From Tanypteryx hageni (taxonomy: Eukaryota; Arthropoda; Insecta; Odonata; Petaluridae), in NCBI GenBank assembly GCA_028673005.1, contig CM054116.1, positions 131,417,547 through 131,481,546 of the forward strand: a stretch of 64,000 nucleotides of DNA. The letters are read 5' to 3'. Shown here piece by piece: positions 22,837-35,095 of this stretch. The translations under genes were made by a program, and so were the position numbers. Each line of letters begins with the position of its first letter. Within the stretch, counting starts at the first letter, position 1. The notes below the pieces were generated by a model. The model made no database searches and was not told the origin of the DNA. It saw only the letters and a list, made by a program, of their open reading frames with translations.

Positions 22837-23280
22837 TACACGCTTTATCCTTAAAAAATTTTGTCTTATACATGCTATCAGCTATTGCTGCATTCCACGA
22901 AATATATTTGGAAATGCCATATATTCTTCAAATTATAACAGAGATTTTGGAATCAAATGCACCCAGACATGTAAACAGTGATACTGCTATATTAGGTTAT
23001 TTTTACTTTTCATTATTACAAGTCTTAAGTAAAGCACCACTTTTTTAAAAAATCACTATATTTTTAGCAAGTTAAATGCATCGTTAGAGATGTGTCACTT
23101 GCCACAATTAGGTCGGTTCGAAATCCGTGCCTCAATAATTTATTTCCTGGCGCTGAAGAGATTTGCGATCGTTTCCTTTAAGCTCGACAAAGGAATTAAT
23201 GACTTCCAAAGTACGAGTTTCTCCCCTTAAATATATCGCCATAAATACACTCGTTAGTGGAACGAGGTTAACCGGAGAAA
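22837..23280. other. AT-rich sequence without recognised features
   Basis: Around 23113 there is an isolated GGTTCGAAATCC, B-box-like, but no matching head. Confidence 0.45.
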
Positions 23281-23284
23281 AATG

Positions 23285-23800
23285 AAGACAATGCATTTCC
23301 TCTCTCCCTCTATCTCTCTTCGCTCCTCTCGACCCATTACCCCCTACCCATATCCCTACCGCCGCCCCTATCCCTCCCCCTCTTCCCTCCGCTTTTCCTG
23401 CGCAGACATCTCCCTCATCCTCTCCTCCTCCCACTTCCTCCACCCAACTCCCCATTTCTGCTTTCGCCTGCAACCCCGCCCTATAAAATCTTCTCCTTCG
23501 CGAATCCGAGGCACACACATATAAGCAGACCGTTTCTTTCTTCCTGCGATGCCAGCGCCACAAACCTCCAACTCTCGCGCTTCACTTCGCTCCGCTCTAT
23601 CGCAAAAAACGATTCGCACACTTCCTCTTTTAAGAAATTTCGTATTCCGTCCGCCCCCACCCACCCACCCTCCAAATTCATTCTCAGCCTCTCCCTCGCT
23701 CCCTGCCTCGTCCTTTCCCTCAACATCCCCTTTTACACTCGCGACCCTCCTCACCCCGTCCAACCTATCCCAATCCCATCTGCAGACACCACCCTGCGGA
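23285..23800. repeat. Pyrimidine-rich tract
   Basis: C/T-rich with CpG-bearing gaps. Long Arg/Gly frames on the minus strand (23132-23563, 23368-23805) come from composition. A purine-rich region starts at about 23870, so the strand bias flips. Confidence 0.65.
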
Positions 23801-23869
23801 ACCACCTCGCCAGTGATAAAGGATTCGCAAATTTGATTCCGAATAAACGACGCTGCGGAATGGAAAATA

Positions 23870-24475
23870 ACCCGAAAGGGTGAGGTTTACGCGGCCGAGA
23901 GGGAGAATCCTGGGACAAGATGGGGAGGAGGAATTGTGGATATAGTCCGACGAATCGCTTAGCAATGGGGGAATATCCATGGGTTAGGGGATTCGCGGGA
24001 TAGAAAATAGGTCCCGTGAAGTGGTGAGGGAATGTTAATGGAGGAAAACGGTAAGGGAAAGGAAAGATGGGAGATTTACGCCTCCGCTAAAAAAAAACTA
24101 GAAAATCCGCGGTAAAGACGTACGATACCTCGATATTAGTGGAGCCGTGAAAAAAAGTGGTTTTTGAATTACTGTACCGGAATAGATGCTTCTCAGGGGG
24201 ATTGCATTCATTAACCGCCCATCAAATCACGTCAGACCTGGCGCTCCGATGGAGCGCAAAGTGTACCTCTTGGGCTTCTCAACGAGAACACCGTTTATGT
24301 AATCGGCGGCGTTGTCGCGCGGGAGGAATGCGGTCGGTATGGTGGCATCACATATGATTCGAGGAAAGGAAGGCGCGAGGGAGAGAGAGGAGGGAGAGGG
24401 AGGGAGAGGGAGAAGAGGGATAGGGAGGGAGAGGGAGAAGAGGGATAGGGAGGGAGAAGAGGGAGAGGGCGGTTA
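23870..24475. repeat. Purine-rich region ending in (GGGAGAGGGAGAA)n
   Basis: Purine bias is moderate at first; a clean GGGAGG/GAGAAG block covers 24362-24475. Between them, 24140-24340 is mixed sequence with several CpG. Confidence 0.6.
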
Positions 24476-24814
24476 GATATAGATAGAAAGATATAGGTAT
24501 ATCGCAATCCTAAGAACATGCGCGGATTTTGGCCGCGCACGGAGGGGAAGTTCCCTCGGTCATCTTGACTTCCCCCAACCCACTACCAGCCGATCCTTCT
24601 CCTTCTTGGATTGTCAGTTCTCACTATTTACAGTTGCTGTTTAGACGAAGTTTTGCAACTAATTGGTAATAGTGTAGTTAGAAAAGGACCGAGACAGCGA
24701 AAGCCCGTGCGGTAAGGAAGGGCGAGAGGGGAGGATTCCAAGTGGAGTGAGGGATTAAGCCACACCCACTGTACACCCAAAGTGTTTTTTGATCGCGGTA
24801 GACCTATAGATATG
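24476..24814. other. Unassigned mixed sequence
   Basis: No repeat or frame recognised; it separates a purine tract from a LINE A end. Confidence 0.4.
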
Positions 24815-25098
24815 CGTCTTTATTTGGCCGAGATTGAGACTCAGTCTCTTCTTCCATCTAACACACTGTCAAATACAGACAGAAAGAAATAACAAATAAT
24901 AAAAATAAAATAAAAGATTACGTAAAATAAAGTACTACATAAATACAATGACAAGTTAGCATTTTTGGAAATGAAAAGAGATTTGTTTGTTTTTGGGGAA
25001 AAACTAAAAAAAATTAAAATACTATTACCTAGGAAAAACCCCACTGCAGGAAAAACCCACACAAGGTGTGAAAAACCTGCGAAACCAAATGATAGCAA
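24815..25098 (-). mobile_element. LINE family A 3' end (copy 2)
   Basis: On the minus strand it starts TTTCGCAGGTTTTTCACACC, continues GTGTGGGTTTTTCCTGCAGT, and ends CCAAATAAAGACGC, matching copy 1 at 833-1085. Only the 3' non-coding part remains. It abuts the long GGGAGG array on its 5' side. Confidence 0.75.
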
Positions 25099-25109
25099 CA
25101 TGTATAGAT

Positions 25110-26290
25110 TCAGAGGATCATGAAAGGAGAGGGATAGAGAAGGAGGGAGAGGGGTGAGAGGGAATGAGAGGAAGGGGGAGGGGAAGGAGGGGAGGGGAAG
25201 GGGAGGGAGGGGGAGGGAGAGTCAGGGAGAGGGAATGAGAGGAAGGGGGAGGGGAAGGAGGGGAGGGGAAGGGGAGGGAGAGGGAGGGAGAGGGAGGGAG
25301 AGGGAGGGAGAGGGAGGGAGGGAGGGGGAGAGAGGGGGAGGGAGGGGGGGAGGGGGAGGGAGGGGGAGGGAGGGGGAGGGAGGGGGAGGGAGGGGGGAGG
25401 GGGAGGGAGGGGGAGGGAGGGGGAGGGGGAGGGAGGGAGGGAGGGGGAGAGGGAGGGAGGGGGGAGGGAGGGAGGGGGAGGGAGGGGGAGGGAGGGGGAG
25501 GGAAAGGGAGAGAGAGGGGAGGGAGGGGGAGGGGGAGGGAGGGAGGGAGGGGGAGAGGGAGGGAGGGGGGAGGGAGGGAGGGGGAGGGAGGGGGAGGGAG
25601 GGGGAGGGAGGGGGAGGGAGGGGGAGGGAGGGGGAGGGAGGGGGAGGGAAAGGGAGAGAGGGGGAGGGAGGGAGAGGGAGGTAGAGGGAGGGAGAGGGAA
25701 GGAGAGGAGGGAGAGGGAGGGAGAGGGAGGGAGAGGGAGGGGGAGGGGGAGGGAGGGAGGGGGAGAGGGAGGGAGGGGGGAGGGAGGGAGGGGGAGGGAG
25801 GGGGAGGGAGGGGGAGGGAGGGGGAGGGAGGGGGAGGGAGGGGGAGGGAAAGGGAGAGAGGGGGAGGGAGGGAGAGGGAGGTAGAGGGAGGGAGAGGGAA
25901 GGGAGGGAGAGGGAGGGAGAGGGAGGGAGAGGGAGGGAGAGGGAGGGGAGAGGGAGGGAGGGAAGGAGAGGAGGGAGAGGGAGGGAGAGGGAGGGAGAGG
26001 GAGGGAGAGGGAGGGAGAGGGAGGGAGAGGGGAGGGATGGGGGAGGGAGAGGTTGGGAGAGGGAGGAAGAGGAAGGGAGGAGGGAGAGGGAGGGAGAGGG
26101 AGGGAGAGGGAGAGGGAGGAGGAGGAAGGGAGGGAGAGGAGGGAGAGGGAGGCGGAGGGAGGGAGAGGGAGGCGGGAGGGAGGGAGAGGGAGGAGTAGAG
26201 AGGAGAATTGTAGAGAGGGAGGGTCGGGTAGAGGAGGAAACCGGGGGCGGAAACCTCTCGTCACGTGGATGGCTAGAGAGTGCAAAAGTT
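25110..26290. repeat. 1.1-kb polypurine GGGAGG array
   Basis: Nearly pure purine on the + strand, built from GGGAGGGA, GGGGAGGGA and GGGAGAGGGA variants with 4- to 6-base G runs. A landmark, GGGAAAGGGAGAGAG, recurs near 25501, 25648 and 25848. The block from 25646 is repeated almost exactly about 200 bp later, so there is higher-order duplication. The 391-codon Pro/Ser/Leu frame on the minus strand is not a gene. Confidence 0.9.
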
Positions 26291-26395
26291 GAGCGAAGGT
26301 TTAAAGAGGAATGGAGAGTGGGAGAAGAGAGAGGGCGTGTGTGGAAGGCGGGGAGGGAGGGCCATGGAGCCCACTGAGGTCTTAAAGAGAGAGAG
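26291..26395. repeat. Purine-rich shoulder of the array
   Basis: GAGAGAGAAATACGGAG-type sequence, fading into mixed DNA by 26400. Confidence 0.5.
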
Positions 26396-26449
26396 AAATA
26401 CGGAGATTTAGGTAACGCTATTTTCTCAAGTAAGATTGGGAAGACGGTG

Positions 26450-26605
26450 GCTTCCCGCTCTTAACGCCGTCTCCTTCCCCCATTCCATTTCCTGTCTCTA
26501 GTTGCCACCCTCATTCTCTCATTTCTCCTCTCACCTGAGCCAACTTTTCCTTACCGCTCTCCTCTCTCTCACTCTCCGTCATCTTCCTATTCCTCTCGTC
26601 TTGAC
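26450..26605. repeat. Polypyrimidine tract
   Basis: C/T-rich on the + strand (CTCTCATTTCTCCTCTCACC and similar). It is the pyrimidine partner just downstream of the long purine array. Confidence 0.65.
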
Positions 26606-27515
26606 GATTAATATGTGAATGTTACAGTTTTCCAGCTTTAGGCTGATCGTTAAATGAAATTTATTCTTTTTACCCCGAATGTGCTCCAGAGCAAAGTTAA
26701 CATGCTATATGAATAGTTTACGTAGTTTGTTCAGGAAGGGTTACCAACTGTAAAGTTTCTTGAGGAGAATAATAACATTGGAGGTACATCTTATTATGAA
26801 AAAGGTATTAGTCATACAATATATTTTAAAGGCCTTTCTTGATTTTTAGTATCGACGACGATGGGTTTGTTTTTCTTAAAGATATTTAAAATATGAATGT
26901 TTTCCTATAATACTATCTGTTCACCTGACATCATAGTGAGGATTATTACCCCTTATTCAAAAGATCTACGAGTGTTTTCTTGAAAATAAATAACATCGTT
27001 CTCTTCTATTTATTAATTTTATTATCTCTTAAACGAGACACTATTACCCGCTTAAAAAGAGGTCGTAAACAGCAACAAATTTCTACAACAGGCAACCATA
27101 ACCACAGCAGGATCCGTACCCGAAACATTAACGCTGGGAAGCAGAAATTCAGTCCCACAATCTACAATATTATAGCAGTTGATGATTTGTAGGTTTTATT
27201 ACCTATTTTATGCTTTCGAATATCAAAAGAAACATTATACCAAAAAGATAATTGAGAATAATTTAACTTTAAGTAACTTGATGACCCCGCATAACTTTTG
27301 ATGATGATAACACGAACAAAAAACAAAGTATATTCTGTGGTTCAAATATATATCATTCATTAATTATTTTTTCTTAGCAATGGAAAAAGTATTACAATAT
27401 CGCCCAATATTTTGGATATGCTGAACCAGAAAAATCTATGCATGAAAACTAACAGGAAATTACTGTACTTCTTTCTTAGTTATATTTCCTGGAGATCCTA
27501 CTCTACTCCTTTCTT
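26606..27515. other. AT-rich sequence without recognised features
   Basis: A 70-codon frame (26980-27192) has no known domain. Confidence 0.45.
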
Positions 27516-28090
27516 AGTTATGAGTCTCCATTATCCGAGCCCCACTTATCCGAACTTGCATGTTAACCGAGGCGGCCCCCCCCTAAATTGTTGTTTTTAG
27601 CTTGCGTTCAAGGTCACAGGTTATTTGCCACACGTAAATCATGACTCCTCACGACTTCAGTTTTCATTTGATGCATAGTGTAAGATTCACGAAGCATGCA
27701 GCTGCAACAATGTATGTAACGGAGGCACGGTCCTCTTGACAGAGGCTCGGATCATCGAATCAGTCGTCGACGAACCTCAGTAAAAAGGAGACATTAAACT
27801 ACACTTCGATACACACGGGCTTGTCTATCCTTGATATTCATCACTTTTTTACCCTACAATAGTTAGATGTTTCTTGACTCTACTGAATAATGAGTGGGAA
27901 AAGAAAGCGTGTTGTGGTGTCTCTAGAGACCAAATGGCACCCAGAAAGCGATCGACCACAGTTAGGCAGAAATCATTAACATACATAGGCCTATTTTAAT
28001 ACCTAAAAATGATACTTCCGTTTTATTCAAGTTTATCATTATCCGAGTTTAGCTTGGTCCACTTTACCTCGAATAACCAAGACTCTACTG
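27516..28090 (+). mobile_element. Deletion derivative of a Tigger/pogo-type DNA transposon
   Basis: Left end TGAGTCTCCATTATCCGAG; the right end read inverted is CAGTAGAGTCTTGGTTATTC, followed by TA. Both match the CAGTAGAGTCTCG.TTATCCGA style of pogo/Tigger ends. The first bases of the left end are mutated. A 29-codon frame at 27890-27979 starts MSGKRKRVVVSLETK, as Tigger transposases do at their N-terminal DNA-binding domain, then stops. The element is about 575 bp and cannot encode a full transposase. Confidence 0.75.
27890..27979 (+). pseudogene. N-terminal remnant of Tigger/pogo transposase
   Basis: MSGKRKRVVVSLETK resembles the first residues of the CENP-B-like HTH domain in the family. 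The remaining residues have lost similarity before the TAA. No DDE catalytic region is present. Confidence 0.6.
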
Positions 28091-28092
28091 TA

Positions 28093-29439
28093 TAGTGAAT
28101 TATTTGATAAATGAGACCATAGTCGAAGATCGCGTTTGGCTCCAAAATATGGCAATGAATAAATACAGAGAGAATCGAGGGAATAATTTAAATGGAAAAG
28201 AGATTAAAACCTGAGGAAGAGATTTCGGGCGTTCTGTTGGCAATTTTGAAAATGTTTTCGATGCCAAAGTTATTTAAAAACAACAGGAATATTGACGAGG
28301 TATTGAAATTAATTAAAAATTTATTAATTAGTCGAACGAGACGTGAAAAAGAACACGACGGAAAACCAGGAATTCTCCATTTGAGGAACCTAAAAAATCC
28401 CTCAACACAGAAAATGTAGTGAATATATTGAACATATGAAAAAATTCCGTAGCGAAAAATATGTACGCGTTCGATAAATTTCAGTAAGTTGGAAAGGATC
28501 GGGGTCAGTTGGGCTTAAGTGGTAATCCAGTAAAGCTATTCATGAGGCTTATAAACTCATCTAATTTAAAGCATTCTGTTTGGTAAATTAAGTTTTGAAA
28601 TAAGATGGATTTTTAAAAGAGGGATGAAGTTTAAGGTAAATATAATTTTTAAAAAGAAGGTTACTTACGGTATCAAAGCTGTTTTTCATTAAGGTAATGA
28701 CGATTTAAAAGACCTTAACGCAATAGAGAGTTAGTCTTATTCATTACATTAGAATGCCTCCTATAAAGTTGTTACTAAATAATTTTAGGCTATATTCACT
28801 ATGCTTCATCTTATTACTTCTGCATCCAACTTATCATCCTCAAAATTAATCTTCATCATCAAAATGTGTTATATTTTAGCTAATTCGCATGAGGCTTAAT
28901 CTATTTTCTTCACCCGCTCCATTACATTTGGGTCGCTGCATTACTGCATCTGCAATTGCATCAACGCTAATCATAAAATCAAAACAACGCGCGCTTCTGT
29001 TCGATTGACTCCCAACATTTTTTTCTCAAACAGCAATATGCCTCTCCGAGGTACGCTGAGCTTCTAAATACAAAACTAATTTCTTAAACAAGTTCGGATT
29101 CTTCCGCTAAAACTTATAGAAAAATTGGAAATCGGTCTTTACTCGGACATCGACGGCTAAAGTATCTATATGGAAATTTTGAAAATTTTCATTCTTGTAC
29201 CAAGTGGCGGAGGCGTTAACCTTCTAATTCCTATTAGCAGGTCATCCGTCTCTCTTAATTCCCTCGCAAACCTCCCTCCATATTCGCACTCTCTACACGC
29301 CTCACACGCTCCCATGCATTTTAAGCACCGGAACAAATCGGTGAACTCGCAATCGCTGTGGAACCTGCTCCATTCTGCGTGTCGCTGTGATTTGCATGAG
29401 GACGACAGAGAGGGAGCGGACGGATCGACTTGTTTATAG
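28093..29439. other. AT-rich sequence without recognised features
   Basis: Frames at 28192-28419 and 29170-29439 show no known domain. The first is Lys/Arg-rich (KRLKPEEEISGVLLAILKMF) and could be a worn transposon fragment, but I cannot place it. Confidence 0.4.
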
Positions 29440-29745
29440 GAAGACTCTCTCGGAAGGGGAGAAGTAGAGCTAGAGGAAGAGAGAGAGAGAAGAGGATAGA
29501 GTGAAGGGCAAAGCTAGGAATGATTGGAAGAGAGAGCGAGAGAGAGGTAAGCTGATGCAAGGACAGGAGGGGTGAGCAAGAGACCATAGAAGATGAGAGG
29601 AATTGATGGAGGTAGAGAGAGAGAAAGGAAAGAAAGGAGAGAGAGAGGGAGAGAGAGGTAGGGGAAAGGGGAATGGGGAATGACGGGGATAGGGGGACAG
29701 GAATTGGGAGGGAGGAGGGTAAGAGGCGATGTAGGACAAGGAAGA
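29440..29745. repeat. GA-rich polypurine tract
   Basis: GAGAGAGAGAAGAGG-type sequence. It directly adjoins the 3' terminus of LINE A copy 3. Confidence 0.7.
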
Positions 29746-29761
29746 TACGGTTAAAGTCAGG

Positions 29762-30062
29762 GAGTCTTTATTCGGGCGAAATTTAGACCAAAAGGTCCAA
29801 TCTTACACGCAACCCTTCGCCATTGAGATATTACATTATATTAAAATACATTAAATTACATCAAAAACGATTAAGATGGTAAAATACTAATACAGACAGA
29901 GAGAGACAAATGAGTGCATATTCGGGAAAACTTATAAGAAAGAGAAGGTATTTGTGGGAAAAATCTAGGAAGGACTTGGGTTGGCCAACATGATAAAAAC
30001 CAATGCAGGAAAGCACCCACGAAGTAAAGGGGGGTGGAAAAAATCTGCGAAATATATCAAAG
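29762..30062 (-). mobile_element. LINE family A 3' end (copy 3)
   Basis: On the minus strand: TTTCGCAGATTTTTTCCACC, then GTGGGTGCTTTCCTGCATTG, ending GCCCGAATAAAGACT. Same order of landmarks as copies 1 and 2, more diverged. No reverse-transcriptase part is left. Confidence 0.7.
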
Positions 30063-30179
30063 AACAATATGAACAATAAGATAACATTTAAACATTAGAA
30101 AGTGAAAAATCAAAAATGATATGTTAATATAGCAGGTAATAACAATAAAATTATAAATAAATAAGCAAGAAAAATATTT

Positions 30180-30330
30180 AAGAGAAAAGGAGAGGAGGAG
30201 TGATCGGAGAACAGAGCTCGCTTCTAACAAGGGACCTCCATAGAAGAATGGGGAAGAAGGAAAGAGAGAGATGGGGATGAGTGGAGAGGCAAGCAGTCCA
30301 AGAGAGGCGAATAATGTTAAAATAACAAGA
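30180..30330. repeat. Short purine-rich tract
   Basis: GAGAGAGATGGGGATGAG-type sequence, 5' of LINE A copy 3 on the minus strand. Confidence 0.5.
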
Positions 30331-31439
30331 GAACGAGTGGGTGCATCCCACTTATTTTCTCTCTAAGATGTGGAAGTGGTCCTCGAGCTGAGATTATGGC
30401 CCTCGAGGGGCCCTGAATTCAGCGCGGCATAGAACGTCACGGTTGTTTGTTTAACGTTAGGCGCTTCAGAGAGAGGCAATTTAATATGCTTATATTAATG
30501 GAGAATTTCTGCGATAACAGCAGAAACTATACCTTTTATTCTACGGCGAAGATGAAGCCTTGAGAATCGCACTACTAATTCGATTTTTTTTAATATTACC
30601 AAAAATATGATTAAGGATATATGAGAATCTCATAATATATTTTTTGTGTTCGTTTTTCTTTGAATGTAATAAAATCAAAAGGAATATTAATATACAGAGT
30701 TATCATGAGAGTTGTATATCATTAGAGAAGAAACGGTGAGCGTAAATTAATTTTGATTTTAAGGCATTTCTTCATGAAAATAAATCTAATTTTAATGTTT
30801 CTTTCGTGACAATCTATGCGACCATTAAAATTTTCGTGGAAAAATTATCCCATCCACTGCAAGTACGCAAGAATCGTAGCATAAATTAGGCTAATTTATC
30901 TCCAACGATTCAGGAACTGAACATGTTCATTTAGAGTCAGTAAGTTGGCGATACAATTAAAAAACAGCGTCATCTCACCACATTATTAATTTCTTCTGAA
31001 TGCAAAACATAATAACGTTATATCATAGGATTACGGAGTTTAAATTTCAAATATTACTAATGGTATTATAGCAGGCATGATTGGTATGACGCAATCAAGT
31101 CAGTTTCATCGCACATTTCAATATGAATTAAATTGGCAGTCCTAATTGAGTGATCTGATTAAGATATACAATTTTGTGTCGTATTTCAATCAAGACCTCA
31201 TATGTAAACTGAATACATGAAATTGTCCATACGCGAATGAGGCATATAAAATTTATGGTTGTGATTTTCTAGCCATCCTATCAATAAAGTTTAAGTGAAA
31301 TTAGAATTTTAATGCAGTAGCATTTCTGAAAATGAATTACTTTTTCGGATCTGTATTTAACTAAGCAAAAACTTCACATATTGTTATCAGCAAACTGTCA
31401 GCATTAATGGAGTGATTCGCCCCAAGTGTTATTTTCATC
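30331..31439. other. AT-rich sequence without recognised features
   Basis: Nothing recognisable apart from a small GC-richer patch at 30375-30440 (CCCTCGAGGGGCCC). Confidence 0.45.
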
Positions 31440-31790
31440 TGCTCATCATCATCACCATTGATCCTCTTTGGACATTTTCCTGATCATTAATGGTTAATCC
31501 TGGTTCTTCAAATATTCCAGTTTTTTGCAATCTTCCTGATTTATTTATATCTTTCTATATCTTACCCTCCTTTCAAGTCGTATATCAACTAAAATCTTTT
31601 CCTTCTCATTTTTCTTATTCCTTCCAGTTTTTCCTCGAGCTCGTCTTTAACCATGTCAATCTCTCCTTATGTAATGTCCCGATTCTGTTAAATTTCATGT
31701 CTTGTGATTTGTGAAATCATTTGCTTCTATCCTCTTCTTTTTAGAAATTCCTCGTTTTTCACACTATCTATCCATTTCATATTCTGCGTT
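31440..31790 (-). pseudogene. LINE family B 3' fragment (copy 2, strongly decayed)
   Basis: Read on the + strand, it follows the 37.0-37.3 kb copy landmark by landmark: ATCATCATC tail, AATCCTGGTTCTTCAAATAT, CTTTCAAGTCGTATATCAAC, TTAACCATGTCAATCTCTCC, TATGTAATGTCC, and CACACTATCTATCCATTT. Many substitutions and indels break the frame. It is the oldest of the three copies. Confidence 0.65.
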
Positions 31791-33179
31791 CTTTTCTTTT
31801 GTTTCGTAATTTTGATATTTCCTAAATATCAAATTTAACCTAAATACGTCCAGCAATCAAGTGCTCAATATATTCGCTCAGACACGGGCATGCAATTCTA
31901 GCTTTTTCTATGAAGTAGACAGGTGGGAAATTAAAAACCTACAGATTTCTAACCGAATTCTCAAAATGTTACCACACATTAATATGTATTCCGTTATGTT
32001 ATGTGCAAAGTTAGAGCCCAATATCTAAAATAATTATTAAAGATATTGAGTAGGTTAAAATGGATATAAGGAAAATTATCCACGCGTTGTAGTCCTTGGT
32101 TTTGAGTGCTGATGTCAGTCTGGTACTTGGTTAACATATGAACTTTTAAAATTTAACTAGGTTTTTAATCTAAAATGAATATTTCTCGCGCTGTAATTTT
32201 TTATTTTCTGACTATTCAGTTTTTTTGCAATTTCTTGTAATGTTATAGTTTAAATTGTTTGTAATAGTGCAATCAATGTGTATACAGTAAATATCGCATT
32301 TGCTAATTTTACTCTTCTTGACACACCAAGTTTAAATACAATCAGACAAAATTGTATCATAAAGAGTATTATGTGTGCAATATTCTGCTACGAAATGAAA
32401 TTTTGAGAAAATGGCGTAAATACTTGTAAATGCATCATTCTTAATTCAAAACTGCTCTGTACTACATGCTGACGTTTCAGAATTTGTCGTAGTCTCTACG
32501 CTATTTTCCGATTTAGCCCATAATATTACTATAATAAAAGCCTAGATGGTGGTGTTTGTGTATAACGGTTACGTCATCAGTGGCACATTTTGACGCGTTT
32601 TTAAAAAACTTTCCGATTAGAAGGAAGGTTGAAATTTCGCAGGAATGTTTGATTCAGATATACAAATGAGATGACGAAACAAAATACTAAAAAAGACCCT
32701 TGTTCGACTCCAGAGGGGCGATTCCCTTTTCCCGTAAGATAACACCTAAAAATCAACTTTTTAAAGTCCAAAGTTTAAAGTTTATTCTTATGGAAATTAA
32801 AATTAGAATAAATTGAGTACGATCTTCAAATGTAAACTATGTTTTTGGAAATTTAATGGAGTTTCTTATTTTAGTCATCTTTTTCCCCCTACTGTTTGAA
32901 ATTTCTCTCATTAAACATTTAAATCACATATTTTGGGAAAGTATCGGCTTTTAAACGGGATGTTGCTTTACCGGCCACGTCACTGTTAAACTTTGATAAT
33001 TATCAAATTGATTATAATCAATTGCCGTCTGAACCCGCATACGTGCAATATATACGAGTGCATAGATTGCCTTAAATTATTGTAGGATCTTTCACGAAAT
33101 TACGTAATCCTAATAGGACTGGGATTTAGTTTGGATTCTTTTGCTCATCTAAACGACTATATAGATGTAGAGAAATTGA
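31791..33179. other. AT-rich sequence without recognised features
   Basis: Around 32560-32760 the text (GTTACGTCATCAGTGGCAC, GACTCCAGAGGGGCGA) looks like a generic insect interspersed repeat, but no family or ends are identified. Confidence 0.4.
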
Positions 33180-33445
33180 GAAGGGGATGTGAGGAGGGAG
33201 ATAGGAAGGAAGGGATATAAAATGGAAGGTACATAGTAAGTGAAGTATAGAATTAGAAAAGGACGGGAGAAAAGAAATAAAGAGGGATACGGAGAAGAAG
33301 AGGGAGACCTATGGATTGGGAGAGGAGTGAATGAGAAAGGAGGGAGGTGGAAGAAAAGAGAGGGAGGGAGGAAGAGAGAGAGAGAGAGAGGGGGGGAAGG
33401 AAAGAGAGAGGAAGGGAGGGAGGCAGAGGGAGAGAGGGAATATTA
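33180..33445. repeat. Polypurine tract with (GA)n
   Basis: GGAGAAGAAGAGGGAG and a GA run at about 33375-33390. The Arg/Glu/Gly frame over it is an artefact. Confidence 0.7.
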
Positions 33446-34010
33446 TTATTTATCCGTCATACGTCATGGGCAATATACTAGTTAAATTATAATCGATAAA
33501 TCAAAAGATCAAGTTCTTCGATGAAGTACGACCATTTATTTTGTAGAATCGCACTCAAGCAACATGATTTCTCTTGCGCGTTGAAGTTAGAAAATGTCAG
33601 CAAAAGATATCTTTGTGATTATTTTGTGGTAGTTTATTAATACTATAAATCATAGTAAAATTAAAATATGTTAAACAGATGTCAAATGCGAGATATAAGT
33701 CTGGAAATTTTTATTTAACTCAAAAGAAAACTTAAAAGTAAAACCATGTTACTAGAGGGCAACCGTGCCAAATAAAAAATTAAGAAACGTACCTAAAAAG
33801 CAGTAGAGATGGGAATTCTATGCGAAACGCTTTCGCCGAAAAAGATCCAAAAGCCAAATGGGCAAAAGCTCTCTCTCTCTCAGTGAGACGGGAAGGAAAT
33901 AGGTAACGGAGAATTGCGATTTAAAATGGCGTCCTTTCTCTGGATCCATAGGAGATGGGAGCGTGACGACTTGAGGGTCAATTCAGGGAATTTTTAGAGT
34001 GACGCGGTGG
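33446..34010. other. Unassigned AT-rich sequence
   Basis: Nothing recognised apart from a small (CT)n at about 33870-33880. Confidence 0.4.
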
Positions 34011-34017
34011 AGCGGAT

Positions 34018-34215
34018 ATCCCCCTTTCCCCTCTATTCTGCACTCCATTACCTCCCATCCCCAGGCCCATCTATTCCCCTGCCCCACCCCTCTATTCCTC
34101 TCCACATTCTTTCTTCCCCACCCACACCCCTCTATCCCCTCCACATACCCTCTTCCCCAGCCACTTTCTTCCCCTCACCATCCCCTCTCTTCTCCACCCC
34201 ATTCTCCACCAAGGC
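34018..34215. repeat. Polypyrimidine tract
   Basis: CCCCTCTATTCC-type units repeated irregularly. It is the pyrimidine partner of the purine tract about 570 bp upstream. Confidence 0.65.
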
Positions 34216-34388
34216 GTGCCTCGGATTCGATCGACGTAAGGTGAATTACCGTGCAGTGGCGACGGAAATCACGCGGAGATAAACAGAGAAGCAGAGCGCT
34301 TTTATTTATGAATCAATTAGGTTTAAAGAAGGAGTGCGAGTCCGTGTCGTTTCCAAGATCACCCATTCTCCACCCGCCTAAGAGGTTC

Positions 34389-34391
<3 letters not shown>

Positions 34392-34460
<69 letters not shown>
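34392..34460. repeat. (TA)n microsatellite
   Basis: About 34 TA units without interruption. Confidence 0.9.
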
Positions 34461-34462
<2 letters not shown>

Positions 34463-35095
34463 GTTTAGGGAAGAATAGAGAGGAATGGAGGTGAGTGGAC
34501 TTAGTGGCTGATAGAGAAGGGGATTTAGAGGAAGACATTAGGCCGAATATATTTTATACCATAATTCTTGTCTTTCTCCACAATGAACTGTGGCACGTTT
34601 AAACGTCTATGTCACCCACGGAAAGGTTTACAATTCTTAATTAGATTGATTCAAAATAAAAGTATCGGGCTTCCCTTAGGGATTCAATCGAATCGAAAGT
34701 CTTATTCATCTGCTTTTTTATTTATTGCTTCTATTTATATTCCCATCGATAAAACCTCATTAATCCGCGAAATAAATACGCAAACGCAACCATAGATATC
34801 AAAACTGTGCATCATGCATTATAACAAACAAATAATTAACTTTGTTAATCTAGACACGCACAATTTTAATGAAGTTTTGTAATTTTTTAGGAAATAATGT
34901 TTGGAAAACATTGGTTAAATCCGCAAAACAATTCAATTTTTTTAATAAATGATTCGCGAGATAAAAATCCAATTGTACTTGCTTCCATTATAGCACTACA
35001 TATTGAAAAAACATACTCCGGAGAGATTTCAAATAGGGTTCCATCAGCTTTTCCTTCTAGAAATCATTCGGAGTTTTCTAAGAAGATGATGAATT
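34461..35095. other. AT-rich sequence without recognised features
   Basis: Frames at 34568-34795 and 34897-35250 show no known domain; the latter runs into a purine tract. Confidence 0.4.

Noticed and set aside
23090..23130. GGTTCGAAATCC, a tRNA B-box match
   Set aside because: No A box or cloverleaf upstream at the right distance; isolated match.
25110..26285. 391-codon minus-strand open frame rich in Pro, Ser and Leu
   Set aside because: It is the complement of a GGGAGG array and is open in several frames at once; there is no domain and no splice or start context.
28192..28419. 75-codon Lys/Arg-rich frame as a gene
   Set aside because: No domain, no splice or start support, and surroundings are AT-rich non-coding DNA.
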